Assembly (NCBI RefSeq): GCF_900116625.1
Contig: NZ_FPBE01000001.1
Location: forward strand, 682,001-746,000
Length of the DNA: 64,000 bases
Direction: 5' to 3'
Source of the DNA: Idiomarina abyssalis
GTDB taxonomy: Bacteria > Pseudomonadota > Gammaproteobacteria > Enterobacterales > Alteromonadaceae
In this document: piece by piece, positions 19,271-28,365 of the stretch
How the letters are laid out: the number at the start of each line of letters is the position of its first letter
Numbering within the stretch: the stretch's first letter is position 1
Program-made: the position numbers and the translations under genes
The notes under the pieces: generated by a model
Told to the model about the DNA's origin: nothing
Database searches by the model: none
Seen by the model: the letters and a program-made list of their open reading frames with translations, nothing else

Positions 19271-19612
19271 TTATGCGTCAAGCACGCTGTCGGTTTTTGC
19301 TGCCATAATAAAGTCATTTTTATGCAAACCGTTGATGGCGTGTGTCCACCAGGTAACCGTTACTTTACCCCATTCAGTGATTAGCTCAGGATGATGTTTT
19401 TCTTCCTCAGCAATGTCACCAACTCGGTTAGTAAAAGCCAGCGCCTGTTTAAAGTTCTTAAACTTAAACTCGCGCTGCAGCATCATAACGTTGTCTTTTG
19501 TTACCGGAGTCCAGTCCGGTATTTCACGCATCAGCTCTTTCAGTTCTTCATCGCTCACTTGTGGCGCGTCTGCATGACACGCTTCACAACGTGCATTTTC
19601 CAAGTTTGACAT
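19271..19612 (-). CDS. phhB: Pterin-4a-carbinolamine dehydratase
   Basis: Recycles the 4a-hydroxytetrahydropterin made by phenylalanine hydroxylase. The 113-residue protein shows the family blocks [16 protein letters not shown] and [22 protein letters not shown], with the catalytic His pair in KHHPE. It follows phhA by 19 bases on the same strand and ends at a strong terminator. Confidence 0.96.
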   Translation of the reverse strand: MSNLENARCEACHADAPQVSDEELKELMREIPDWTPVTKDNVMMLQREFKFKNFKQALAFTNRVGDIAEEEKHHPELITEWGKVTVTWWTHAINGLHKNDFIMAAKTDSVLDA

Positions 19613-19631
19613 TATTTATTACTCCTTTGCC

Positions 19632-20426
19632 TTAAGCTGCATCTTTTGGTGGAAATTTCGGCTCAAACAACCCAAGCTCCATAGCCTCATGAACCAACGC
19701 CATAATATCCATGTCGGATATCTTAAACAGCTCGTCCACACTCTCTATGGTGTAGTAGATAGGTTGAATGATATCAATTCGGTACGGTGTACGCAGTGCA
19801 TCCAACGCTTTTAGCGGTTTGCGCTCTGGCGTATCACTATTAACGGCATATTCTGTTTCCGCAGGTGACGATAAAATACCGCCGCCATAAATTCGAATGC
19901 CCTCTTCGGTTTTTAATAACCCGAACTCTACGGTAAACCAGTACAGACGAGCCAGATAGACCCGCTCTTTAGGTGTAGCTGCATAACCCAATTTACCGTA
20001 TTGGTGAGTAAAATGCGCAAACGCCGGGTTGGTTAATAGCGGGCAGTGTCCGAATATTTCGTGAAAAATATCCGGTTCCTGCAAGTAATCAAACTCTTCC
20101 CGTGTGCGAATAAAGGTTGCTACCGGAAACTGCTTGTTTGCCAGTAAGCGAAAAAACTCGTCAAATGGAATTAACGCTGGAACTGCTGCAACTTGCCAGC
20201 CTGTCTCTCTCTCCAGTACTTCATTAATTTCATGCATCTGTGGTAAGCGATCCTTCGGCAGGTCGAGTAATTCCAGTCCCTTCATATACTCATCGCAAGC
20301 TTTTCCTGGTATGCATTCCAACTGACGTTCAACGAGATCTTTCCAGATACCGTTCTCTTCGTCGCTCCAGTGAATAATACCGTTTTCGTCCGGTTGCTTT
20401 GATACGTATTGACTTTGTTTACCCAT
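19632..20426 (-). CDS. phhA: Phenylalanine 4-monooxygenase
   Basis: Hydroxylates phenylalanine to tyrosine using tetrahydropterin, O2 and Fe(II). The 264-residue bacterial-type catalytic domain lacks the regulatory domain of animal enzymes. The iron ligands are in DIFHEIFGHCPLLTNP (two His) near residue 125 and in LYWFTVEFGLL (Glu). The gene pair phhA-phhB supplies tyrosine to the homogentisate operon downstream. No clear TyrR box is seen in the 59 bases before its start, so its promoter may lie further up or be shared with mdeA. Confidence 0.97.
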   Translation of the reverse strand: MGKQSQYVSKQPDENGIIHWSDEENGIWKDLVERQLECIPGKACDEYMKGLELLDLPKDRLPQMHEINEVLERETGWQVAAVPALIPFDEFFRLLANKQFPVATFIRTREEFDYLQEPDIFHEIFGHCPLLTNPAFAHFTHQYGKLGYAATPKERVYLARLYWFTVEFGLLKTEEGIRIYGGGILSSPAETEYAVNSDTPERKPLKALDALRTPYRIDIIQPIYYTIESVDELFKISDMDIMALVHEAMELGLFEPKFPPKDAA

Positions 20427-20485
20427 AATTCAGCCTTGTTGCTTCCTCATTAGTGTTAGATCGTTGTTGTTATTATTAGTTCAGA

Positions 20486-21712
20486 TTACGCAGATTGCAT
20501 CCATTGCACGCGGCACGCTTCCAACGCTTGTTCAAGATCAGCAATAATATCGTCCGCCGCCTCTAAACCAACGGCAATTCGAATCAATGTATCCGAGATA
20601 CCTGCTTTAGCCCTTGCTTCAGGCGTATATGGCGAATGTGTCATCGATGCCGGGTGCTGAATCAAAGTCTCTGCATCTCCCAGGCTCACAGCCAAAGTAA
20701 TCATCTGCAGTTGATTCAAGAAATAACGCGCTTTTGTTTCATCACCTTCCAGCTCAAACGCAATAACCGCGCCGTGACTGCTCATTTGTTTACCCATTAA
20801 GGACTGCGCTTCGTGATCCGGCGCTCCAGGGTAGTAAATCTTCTTAATATCATCGCGCGCTGCCAGAAACTGATAAACCGCGTCTGCATTTTCACAGTGG
20901 CGCTGCATACGCACATCCAGAGTTTTCAGACCTCGTAATATAAGCCACGCGTCATGTGGGCTGATAGTTGCCCCCATGTCTTTTAACGTCGTACTTTTAA
21001 TGGTGCTAATATCTTCGTCACTGCCACAAATAATCCCGGCAACCACATCGCCGTGCCCATTCAGAAACTTAGTTGCGCTATGCACAACAATATCGGCGCC
21101 ATGCCTTTTGGGTTGCTGCATCAGTGGCGTCATAAACGTATTATCAACCACGAGTCTAATGTCTAAATCAGCAATTACCGCATGAACCTTTTCGATATCA
21201 ACCACTTTCAGGTGAGGGTTAGCCGGAGTTTCCAGGAATACTAAGCGGGTATTTTCTCGCAAAGTTTCTTTTAGCAGGCCTTCGTCGTTTAAATCAATAA
21301 AGTCGGCTTCGACCCCAAAGCGTTCAAACAGCTCGCTGAACAATGCGAAGCTGCAGCCGTAAATGGCATCAGATACCACAATATGATCACCGCTGCGCAC
21401 AAAAGCCATAGTCGCGGCAGCTATAGCACCCATTCCGGTCGCAGCAGCTGCCGCTGCCTCATAACCTTCAAGCGTTGCCATGCGGCGTTCAAGCTCGGCT
21501 GTTGTGGGGTTGCCTAAACGGCTGTAAATATAACCTTCTTCTTCGCCTGCAAAACGGCGAGTGCCCTGCTCTGCAGAAGAGAACTTAAATGTGGACGTTT
21601 GATAAAGTGGTGAAGTTAACGCCCCATGGGGGTCATCGTGCGCTGCACCGGCATGAATAACCTGAGTCGCTGGCTGCCAATTATTATTATGTGTTTTTAC
21701 ATCAGAGGACAT
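20486..21712 (-). CDS. mdeA: Methionine gamma-lyase (Cys/Met metabolism PLP enzyme)
   Basis: A 408-residue fold-type I PLP enzyme. The PLP-lysine lies in VVHSATKFLNGHGD near residue 215. The YGCSFALF block carries Cys at the position of Cys116 of Pseudomonas putida methionine gamma-lyase, a residue typical of that activity, and ISPHDAWLILRGLKTLDVRMQRH matches the same group. The probable reaction is methionine to methanethiol, ammonia and 2-oxobutyrate. Related family members (O-succinylhomoserine sulfhydrylase, cystathionine gamma-lyase) remain possible. It sits next to phhA and suits amino acids as carbon source. Confidence 0.82.
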   Translation of the reverse strand: MSSDVKTHNNNWQPATQVIHAGAAHDDPHGALTSPLYQTSTFKFSSAEQGTRRFAGEEEGYIYSRLGNPTTAELERRMATLEGYEAAAAAATGMGAIAAATMAFVRSGDHIVVSDAIYGCSFALFSELFERFGVEADFIDLNDEGLLKETLRENTRLVFLETPANPHLKVVDIEKVHAVIADLDIRLVVDNTFMTPLMQQPKRHGADIVVHSATKFLNGHGDVVAGIICGSDEDISTIKSTTLKDMGATISPHDAWLILRGLKTLDVRMQRHCENADAVYQFLAARDDIKKIYYPGAPDHEAQSLMGKQMSSHGAVIAFELEGDETKARYFLNQLQMITLAVSLGDAETLIQHPASMTHSPYTPEARAKAGISDTLIRIAVGLEAADDIIADLEQALEACRVQWMQSA

Positions 21713-21820
21713 GCGTTTTGGGCTCGTTTGTCAGAAATTTGTTAACGAGCAACAGAGTGCAACGAGCTTACCTTAATTGGCAATCTTTGCGCTGCGTCAA
21801 AGCTTGGAAAAACTGTAACG

Positions 21821-22804
21821 CTAATTTTCCACTTCCTGCTCTGAGGCCGCTTTAGCCTTTGCCTGACGAGACTTATAGACAAAAGGCAAAACGCTCTTTA
21901 ACTGGCTTAGTAAGTCCTTTTGTAATTTAAGGTAGCCTGGCTTTTTTACGTTAACAAAAGGCATCGGCCGACAGAGTTCAATGACCTGGTATCCCAGACG
22001 AGCTGTGAGCAAACCAGCACCGAGCCCTTGTCCTGCCCGGGTAGACAAGCGTGTTAACAGCTCCGCACTTACCCACTGCGCACCCAGGTCAACGGCAACT
22101 TCACTGAGCCCGGCGTAAGCAATATTCGCGAATACCTGACGCCATAAACGAATACGGGCCCAGTAACCCAGTTTTACGCCGTAAAGTTCAGCAATACGCG
22201 ATATCATGCGCTGGTTACGCCACATCACAATCAACATATCCAGTAAAGCAAAGGGACTAACAGCCACCATAGCGGCAGCTTCAGCTGACCAGCGGCTGAT
22301 AACCCGGGTCGCCTGCTGATCAACCCGGCTTAGAATATCGACTTCAAATCGCTCACGCTCTTCATCTGCGGACCAATACGGCTGCTTGATTTGCTGCCAG
22401 CGGTGCTCTAAATCGGGGTGTTGCAACAACTGCAGCTGTTGCTCTGGTTCCGGCTCATCAGATTGCTTTTTCCAACGCCGCTTCAAGCGCTGTAACAACC
22501 AAACTTCCCGCACAATAAAACTTAAAAATGCCAAAGCAATAACGCCAAAGCCAACAGCCCATAAACTGCCTAAGAAAATATTCTGCTGCAGCCGCTCAAG
22601 AACCATCAATACCGCTTCAATTAAGGCGGCCGACAACGCAAAAACCACACCCACTGCCAGCCACTTACCCCAACGGCCGGGTTTGCGGTCAACTGTGCCT
22701 GCTGTCGCCTCTGGCTTTAATCCATCTGGCACATTACTGCTTTCTGAGACTTCAACTGCCGGTTCTTCCACCGAATAATAAGTTAGCTTGCGCGAGTCAC
22801 TCAC
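21821..22804 (-). CDS. ycjF: YcjF family inner membrane protein (TIGR01620/DUF697)
   Basis: A 327-residue protein with two transmembrane segments around residues 48-100 (WLAVGVVFALSAALIEAVL and AVGFGVIALAFLSFIV) and a C-terminal DUF697 domain. The family is conserved beside ycjX in the phage-shock region of E. coli and its relatives. Its start overlaps the ycjX stop in an ATGA junction, making it the last gene of a five-gene psp unit. Its biochemical role is unknown; membrane-stress function is inferred from context. Confidence 0.92.
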   Translation of the reverse strand: MSDSRKLTYYSVEEPAVEVSESSNVPDGLKPEATAGTVDRKPGRWGKWLAVGVVFALSAALIEAVLMVLERLQQNIFLGSLWAVGFGVIALAFLSFIVREVWLLQRLKRRWKKQSDEPEPEQQLQLLQHPDLEHRWQQIKQPYWSADEERERFEVDILSRVDQQATRVISRWSAEAAAMVAVSPFALLDMLIVMWRNQRMISRIAELYGVKLGYWARIRLWRQVFANIAYAGLSEVAVDLGAQWVSAELLTRLSTRAGQGLGAGLLTARLGYQVIELCRPMPFVNVKKPGYLKLQKDLLSQLKSVLPFVYKSRQAKAKAASEQEVEN

Positions 22805-24174
22805 TTCAGTTTATCTCCTAAAACGTATTCAAGTAGCTGATCGAGACGAATATGTGGCAATGGCGAATCTTGCACGGTGAAGCCTGGATAAAATTGCGGA
22901 TAAACGTAACCTCGTCGCCAGTCTGCTCCGGTTGGTATAGCGTCCGGCATCTCCGGAGCCCCTACCCGCACAAGCTCTCGCTGTTCATTAATACCGTCAA
23001 GCACCGTAGTTCCGTCACTCAGTTTCTTAATTTGACTGGTCGCAATGCCGGCAACACTAAATACCTGATGCGGAATTTGGTCGAACTGAAGCTCCTGACG
23101 CTGCTTTTGTGTCATCAATCGTAATAGATTAGTCAGTTTTTGATGGTCTTGCGGAGCTATGCTGTCAGCTTTAGTGGCAACCAGAGCCACTTTATCAATC
23201 ACGGGTGAAAACAGTCGTTTCAGCAAGCTGTTATTGCCATAAGAGAAGCTCTTCATCAGCTCATTGATAGCCAGTTGCAGCTCGGCAAAATGGTGTTCAC
23301 CATTTTGTAGCGCCTGCAGCACATCAACCAATACAACCTGTCGGTTAAAATACTTAAAGTACTTTTGGTAAAACGGTGTAATAACGTGTTGTTGATAATA
23401 GCGGTATTTTTCCTGCAGTCGTTTTGCCCAGACATCAGGTAATGGCCGGGACAAGGGCCAGGGGAAAAACTCGAGAGCCGGAGCTCCTTCAAGCTCACCG
23501 GGTAACACCATCCGCCCGGGCTGCAACAGTAATAATTTTCGACTTCTGCACTGACGCAAGAAGGCGCGATAGTCGGCCGCTAACTCGCGTAGCTGCTGCT
23601 CAGCACTGTCTTCCGATGCTTCATTTACCATTGAGTTAACTTTTTCCAGCCACTCACTGGCCAGTTTATGGCGCAGTTCCGCGTTAAGCAGCCGTTGCTG
23701 TTGCTGGCTCCATTCATCATAGCTCAGCTGCAATAAAGGTAAATCGAGTAGCCATTCACCCGGGTAGTCAATTAAGTCTAAGGTTAACCGACGAGTCTCC
23801 AGAACACGTCCTGCAAGACCACTTCGCGGCTGGTATTTTACTTCTACCCGTATTTCGCTAACGTCGCGAGTTGACTGAGGCCACTTCGGGGTGTCTCCGG
23901 TTAAACAATTAATAGCCCCCTCATAATCGAAACGGGAAACCTGCCAGTTGCTGCTGGTATGTAAACGACAGCCATTAAGCCGCTGCTGCTGTTTCACCTT
24001 TAAGTAGGGCAGTTGCTGAGTTTCGTTGGCGTAGAGTAGCTGCTCTAAAATTCCGGTAATTAAAGCGGTTTTACCGGCACCACTTAGGCCTGTTACAGCA
24101 AGACGGATATGACGATCAAACCCGCGATGAATAGCGTCGCGGGTTTGGTGCTTAAGCTTCTGGAAACGGCTCAC
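22801..24174 (-). CDS. ycjX: YcjX family P-loop NTPase (DUF463)
   Basis: A 457-residue protein with an N-terminal Walker A GLSGAGKT at about residues 29-36 and a DYPGEWLLDLPLL segment near residue 136 that resembles a G3-type motif. YcjX proteins are GTP-binding and are induced with the phage-shock response in E. coli. The start ATG overlaps the pspC stop and its stop overlaps ycjF, so all are translationally coupled. Confidence 0.94.
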   Translation of the reverse strand: MSRFQKLKHQTRDAIHRGFDRHIRLAVTGLSGAGKTALITGILEQLLYANETQQLPYLKVKQQQRLNGCRLHTSSNWQVSRFDYEGAINCLTGDTPKWPQSTRDVSEIRVEVKYQPRSGLAGRVLETRRLTLDLIDYPGEWLLDLPLLQLSYDEWSQQQQRLLNAELRHKLASEWLEKVNSMVNEASEDSAEQQLRELAADYRAFLRQCRSRKLLLLQPGRMVLPGELEGAPALEFFPWPLSRPLPDVWAKRLQEKYRYYQQHVITPFYQKYFKYFNRQVVLVDVLQALQNGEHHFAELQLAINELMKSFSYGNNSLLKRLFSPVIDKVALVATKADSIAPQDHQKLTNLLRLMTQKQRQELQFDQIPHQVFSVAGIATSQIKKLSDGTTVLDGINEQRELVRVGAPEMPDAIPTGADWRRGYVYPQFYPGFTVQDSPLPHIRLDQLLEYVLGDKLK

Positions 24175-24554
24175 AGACGATTGAATTCTCGTTGAAGATT
24201 ATAGTGATTCGAGGTTACGTACTTTTCCATTGATTGCAACTGCTCTTCCAGCTCATCAAACTCGCGCTTAATGTCACGGAAAGCATCTCTTGGCGGCTCT
24301 CCGCCCTGCCATACCTTTGTCTTAACGTCGACATTGTGGCGTATGCCATTTGCCGGCTTTTTATCCAGAATAAACCATCCTGCGATATACAGTATAAAGA
24401 AAAAGCCATCGGAGAAAATTAAGCCGGTAAAAAACACCACACGTACTAACCAGGGTTCCAGATTCAGGTACTCTGCAAGCCCGGCGCAAACACCGGCAAT
24501 TTTCCCTCTTTCTGAGTCGCGACGTAGTTCACGTTTCGGTAATTGCACACTCAT
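24171..24554 (-). CDS. pspC: Phage shock protein PspC
   Basis: An inner-membrane PspC-domain protein of 127 residues that relieves PspA inhibition of PspF during membrane stress. The domain begins LRRDSERGKIAGVCAGLAEYL and has hydrophobic segments to about residue 65. The C-terminus is helical (FDELEEQLQSMEKYV), a probable coiled coil. The frame opens at a TTG at 24569, but a GGAGGG site seven bases before the ATG at 24554 decides the start. It overlaps pspB by four bases. Confidence 0.95.
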   Translation of the reverse strand: MSVQLPKRELRRDSERGKIAGVCAGLAEYLNLEPWLVRVVFFTGLIFSDGFFFILYIAGWFILDKKPANGIRHNVDVKTKVWQGGEPPRDAFRDIKREFDELEEQLQSMEKYVTSNHYNLQREFNRL

Positions 24555-24793
24555 TGTCTGTCCCTCCAACCCGGAGCGTCAGCATCCAAAATGCGTTCCA
24601 GTGTCTGTACACGCTCCCGGATGCGTTTCGCCTGATCGGCCAGTAACGCCAAAGATTCCCTTTCTTCCTCATTCAGTCCCTGGTTCATTTGCCGCTTACT
24701 GCGATAATGAAGGATGATCCAGATGGGCGCGACCACCAAAACAAACAGAATGATCGGCGCCATAAACATCCCTAAAATTGCTTCAATATCCAT
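24551..24793 (-). CDS. pspB: Phage shock protein PspB
   Basis: An 80-residue membrane protein with one N-terminal transmembrane helix (residues 8-27) and a charged, helical cytoplasmic part with a leucine-rich coiled coil (EERESLALLADQAKRIRERV). It works with PspC in sensing inner membrane stress. The length and architecture match E. coli PspB. It starts 15 bases after the pspA stop and overlaps pspC. Confidence 0.94.
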   Translation of the reverse strand: MDIEAILGMFMAPIILFVLVVAPIWIILHYRSKRQMNQGLNEEERESLALLADQAKRIRERVQTLERILDADAPGWRDRQ

Positions 24794-24808
24794 TTTGTTC
24801 AGCCTGCT

Positions 24809-25483
24809 TTAAGAGTCTTGTTTTGTTTTTGAGCTCATACGAGCGCGTAAAGCTTCCAACTCGTCATTCACTTTACTCTCGTTTTCCAGCTCTGCAAACT
24901 CATCACGCAATGTCCGTTTACCCATATCGTAGGATTCGACCTGAGCTTCTAAATCATCGATCTTCGCTTCGTAACGGTCAAAACGCTGCATTGCATCGTC
25001 AACTTTGCCACTATCAACCTGCTGTTTAACCTGTAAACGGCTGCTCGCGGTTTTCTGACGCATTAAAATGGTTTTTTGACGAGACTTAGCATCGGCCAGT
25101 TTTTCCTGAAGCTGACCAATTTCATCATTCAGTTTATCCAGGCTTTCGTTAACGCGATCCATTTCCTGCTGCAGCGCATCAACGCCTTGCTGTGCTTTTT
25201 GCTTTTCAACTAAAGCCTGGCGTGCTAAATCTTCACGCTCTTTAGTTAACGCCAGTTCAGCTTTGTTTTCCCATTCCTGAACTTCGTTTTCCATACGCTG
25301 CTGCTGACGCTGAATGTCTTTCTTTTCAGCCAACAAACGTGCAGATGTTGAGCGTACTTCAACTAACGTATCTTCCATTTCCTGAATGATCAGTCGCACC
25401 ATTTTCTGCGGATCTTCAGCTTTATCCAATAAAGAATTGATATTGGAGTTCACGATATCGCTAAAACGTGAAAAAATACCCAT
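24809..25483 (-). CDS. pspA: Phage shock protein PspA
   Basis: The ESCRT-III-like effector of the phage shock response, which binds stressed inner membrane and inhibits PspF when unstressed. It is 224 residues, almost all coiled coil, starting with the amphipathic membrane-binding helix MGIFSRFSDIVNSNINSLL. The frame extends upstream to 25534, but the GAGGT ribosome site seven bases before the ATG at 25483 and the conserved N-terminus decide the start. It is the first gene of pspABC-ycjX-ycjF and lies behind a sigma-54-like promoter. Confidence 0.96.
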   Translation of the reverse strand: MGIFSRFSDIVNSNINSLLDKAEDPQKMVRLIIQEMEDTLVEVRSTSARLLAEKKDIQRQQQRMENEVQEWENKAELALTKEREDLARQALVEKQKAQQGVDALQQEMDRVNESLDKLNDEIGQLQEKLADAKSRQKTILMRQKTASSRLQVKQQVDSGKVDDAMQRFDRYEAKIDDLEAQVESYDMGKRTLRDEFAELENESKVNDELEALRARMSSKTKQDS

Positions 25484-25529
25484 AATAATTACCTCATACT
25501 GGTTTAATAAACGATTCGGTAATTTATTA

Positions 25530-25545
25530 TTCAAGTATCAAGCCA
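25530..25545 (-). promoter_or_regulatory. Sigma-54 (-24/-12) promoter for pspA
   Basis: On the minus strand the site reads TGGCTTG-N4-TTGAA. The -24 GG and -12 elements stand at the spacing of the consensus TGGCACG-N4-TTGC, with the -12 GC changed to GA. The start of transcription would fall near 25520, about 37 bases before the pspA ATG. A PspF gene directly across supports this. Confidence 0.65.
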
Positions 25546-25673
25546 ACTTTTATTTATTTTTTAACAAGCTGTTTTATAAAAGTTTTTTTGATTTCACGAA
25601 CATTTTGCACTTGCGCCAGTTCGTAAAATAAACTAATAATTAGCAAAAATAACTATAATATAAGGCATTCGAC

Positions 25674-26747
25674 ATGCGCCCTGAGCGACAACCCGACAAC
25701 CTCATTGGCCAGTCCAACAGTTTTTCCGACGTGCTGGAACAAGTTTCGCAAATTGCGCCTCTCGATAAACCCGTCCTTATTATTGGAGAACGTGGCACCG
25801 GTAAAGAGCTTATCGCCTCACGCTGTCATTACCTTTCCAAACGTTGGCAACAACAATATATTACGCTTAATTGTGCTGCGCTGAATGAAAACCTGTTAGA
25901 CAGTGAGCTGTTCGGGCATGAAGCCGGCGCATTCACCGGAGCCGCTAAAAAACACGAAGGCCGCTTTGAACGCGCCGACGGCGGCTCGTTGTTTCTTGAC
26001 GAGCTGGCAAATACTTCATTACGAGTACAAGAGAAACTCCTGCGCGTTATTGAGTATGGAGAGTTCGAACGAGTCGGCGGACGCCACCCGGTTAAAGTGG
26101 ATACGCGCCTGATAGCCGCTACAAATGAAGACCTTCCTTCACTTGCTGCCAGTGGTAAATTCCGCTCAGATTTGCTTGACCGCCTCGCTTTTGATGTCAT
26201 CACCCTGCCACCCTTACGTGAAAGACGCGACGACATTATGTTACTTGCTGAGCATTTTGCGATTTCAATGGCCAGAGAAATGGAGCTTGAACTGTTTAGC
26301 GGTTTTTCAGAAAAAGCCCGAAAAACACTAATGGAATACCACTGGCCCGGTAACGTAAGGGAATTAAAAAATACCGTTGAGCGCAGCCTGTACCGACTGG
26401 GCAATGGGCATGTCCCTATTCACGATATTATTATTGATCCGTTTAATAGTCCGTTCCGCCCTAAAACTTCAGTCACGAAAACTGCGGCACAGGAGCCGGT
26501 GGTCAGCGAAATAGCGCCTCAGGACAATAACGGATCGAACGACCTGCCTAAGTTGAACCCAGAACAACCCATCGACTTTAAGCTGAAGTCTCAGGAGTAT
26601 GAAACTGAAGTCTTGTCACAAGCCTTACGTTTATGTCAGTTTAACCAAAAGAAGACAGCAAGTTTTCTCGGACTGACATATCATCAATTACGTGGTTACT
26701 TAAAAAAGTACCAGTTATTGGAAGGGGCTTCTGCAGCTAATGATTAA
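25674..26747 (+). CDS. pspF: PspF, sigma-54-dependent activator of the psp operon
   Basis: A 357-residue bacterial enhancer-binding protein with no N-terminal regulatory domain, as expected of PspF, which is held in check by PspA. Walker A is GERGTGKE at 38-45, the sigma-54 contact loop GAFTGA lies at 85-90 and Walker B FLDE at 107-110. The C-terminal helix-turn-helix (KKTASFLGLTYHQLRGYLKKY) binds DNA. It is divergent from pspA. Its stop overlaps the sapA start by eight bases, so sapA translation is likely coupled to it. Confidence 0.97.
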   Translation: MRPERQPDNLIGQSNSFSDVLEQVSQIAPLDKPVLIIGERGTGKELIASRCHYLSKRWQQQYITLNCAALNENLLDSELFGHEAGAFTGAAKKHEGRFERADGGSLFLDELANTSLRVQEKLLRVIEYGEFERVGGRHPVKVDTRLIAATNEDLPSLAASGKFRSDLLDRLAFDVITLPPLRERRDDIMLLAEHFAISMAREMELELFSGFSEKARKTLMEYHWPGNVRELKNTVERSLYRLGNGHVPIHDIIIDPFNSPFRPKTSVTKTAAQEPVVSEIAPQDNNGSNDLPKLNPEQPIDFKLKSQEYETEVLSQALRLCQFNQKKTASFLGLTYHQLRGYLKKYQLLEGASAAND

Positions 26748-28365
26748 AGCGTACGCCAACGTCGCTGTTATTGCGGCCGCACTGGTATCGGGTTGCCAGT
26801 CGGAAGAGCCAGAGCCCGCGCCTCTGGCTGACGGCATTATTTACTGCTCAGAAGGCAACCCGGATACCTTTAATCCGCAGCTCATCACTTCCGGAACAAC
26901 AGTAGATGCTACGGCAGCTCAGTTATACGACCGCCTAATAGACTACGATGCCAAGCAGCAAAAGTTTGTACCGGCATTAGCAAAGCGCTGGGAAACTTTA
27001 GACAATGGAACACGCTACCGATTTTATTTACGTGAAGGCGTTCAGTTTCATAAAACCGACTACTTTGAACCAACAAGAGAATTAACCGCTGAAGATGTTC
27101 AATTTAGTTTTAACCGTTGGCTCGATGAAACCAGTCTTTACCATCATGTCGGCGGAAGCTATCCGTTTTTCAGTGCTACCGGCCTCGATCAACTCATCAA
27201 TAAAGTCGTGAAGATTGACGAAATGACAGTCGATATTGTACTTAACAATGCCGACAGCTCATTCCTGGCAAATTTAGCAACAGATTTCGCTATCGTTTTG
27301 TCCGCCGAGTACGCACAGAAACTTTTAGTCGCGGAACGACCAGAGCAAATTGACAGCTTACCGATAGGAACCGGCCCTTATCGTTTTGAAAGTTACCGAA
27401 AAGATATCTTAATTCGGTACTCGCGTCACCCTGACTACTGGCGTGAAGGGCCAGGTATTAAGCACTTAGTTTACTCTATTACCCCCAACGCCAATAAACG
27501 CATGCTGAAATTAGTTACCGGCGAATGTGACATCATTCCTTACCCATTGGTCAGCGAGTTGAAAGCTCTTAACCGGGAGCAACTCATGGTCACCAATGAG
27601 GTCAGTCCTAACGTTTCATTTTGGGCTTTTAACACGCAAAAAGAACCCTTTGATGATCCTCTCGTTCGTCAGGCTTTAAGTCACGCGATTAACCGCGAAG
27701 CCATTATTCAGACAATTTATTACGGCAACGCAGAGCTGGCGCAGTCGATATTGCCCCCAACATCCTGGGCATACGATGACCGGGGCATTCAGTATCAATA
27801 CGATCCGGAAAAAGCCAGACGCCTGTTACAGGAAGCAGACCACTCCAGCCTGGACATTACGATTTGGGCGATGCCCGTGCAGAGAGTCTACAACCCCAAT
27901 GCCCGTAGAATGGCAGAGTTGATGCAATCGGATTTAGCTCAAATAGGCGTATCTGCGCGCATTGTTTCATACGAATGGAATACCTTTCGGCGACGCCTTT
28001 CTCGGGGGGAACACGATACAGTACTTATAGGCTGGTATGCCGATAACGCCGATCCTGATAACTTTTTCCGGCCCCTGCTGAGTTGTGCCGCAGTAGCGAC
28101 CGGCGGCAATCGGGCGAACTGGTGCCATACCGGTTTTGATCAACTTCTGTACAGTGCCATTGCAACGACAAACCCAGAAGAGCGCAAAGCTTTATATCGG
28201 TCAGCGCAGCACTTGTTGAATCAACAACAACCTTTACTGCCCATTGCTCATTCAAAACGTTTTCAGGCACAACAGAAAAGTATTAGCGGTGTCGAATTAC
28301 CCCCTTATGGCGGCATTAACTTTCGTCTTGCGACTAAAAAGCCTGTACAGGAGCAATCGCAATGA
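26740..28365 (+). CDS. sapA: SapA, peptide ABC transporter substrate-binding protein
   Basis: A 541-residue SBP_bac_5 family protein for the Sap uptake system, which imports peptides and is associated with antimicrobial-peptide resistance and potassium uptake in enterobacteria. The N-terminus has a lipobox VSGC at about residues 16-19, making it a lipoprotein, unlike the soluble periplasmic E. coli SapA. Family blocks are IIYCSEGNPDTFNPQL near residue 35, YRFYLREGVQFH, and YADNADPDNFFRPLLSCAAV. The gene overlaps pspF upstream and sapB by four bases downstream. Confidence 0.92.
   Translation: MIKAYANVAVIAAALVSGCQSEEPEPAPLADGIIYCSEGNPDTFNPQLITSGTTVDATAAQLYDRLIDYDAKQQKFVPALAKRWETLDNGTRYRFYLREGVQFHKTDYFEPTRELTAEDVQFSFNRWLDETSLYHHVGGSYPFFSATGLDQLINKVVKIDEMTVDIVLNNADSSFLANLATDFAIVLSAEYAQKLLVAERPEQIDSLPIGTGPYRFESYRKDILIRYSRHPDYWREGPGIKHLVYSITPNANKRMLKLVTGECDIIPYPLVSELKALNREQLMVTNEVSPNVSFWAFNTQKEPFDDPLVRQALSHAINREAIIQTIYYGNAELAQSILPPTSWAYDDRGIQYQYDPEKARRLLQEADHSSLDITIWAMPVQRVYNPNARRMAELMQSDLAQIGVSARIVSYEWNTFRRRLSRGEHDTVLIGWYADNADPDNFFRPLLSCAAVATGGNRANWCHTGFDQLLYSAIATTNPEERKALYRSAQHLLNQQQPLLPIAHSKRFQAQQKSISGVELPPYGGINFRLATKKPVQEQSQ

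Noticed and set aside
20427-20485. Search for a TyrR box before phhA
   Set aside because: No sequence resembling TGTAAA-N6-TTTACA was found in the gap.
25603-25618. TGGCGC...GCAAAA on the minus strand as a second sigma-54 promoter
   Set aside because: The distance between the GG and GC elements is three bases too short for a -24/-12 promoter.
25829-26404. Antisense open frame of 191 codons opposite pspF
   Set aside because: It is Ser/Arg-rich, has no family resemblance and lies wholly within a well-conserved gene; it is a shadow.
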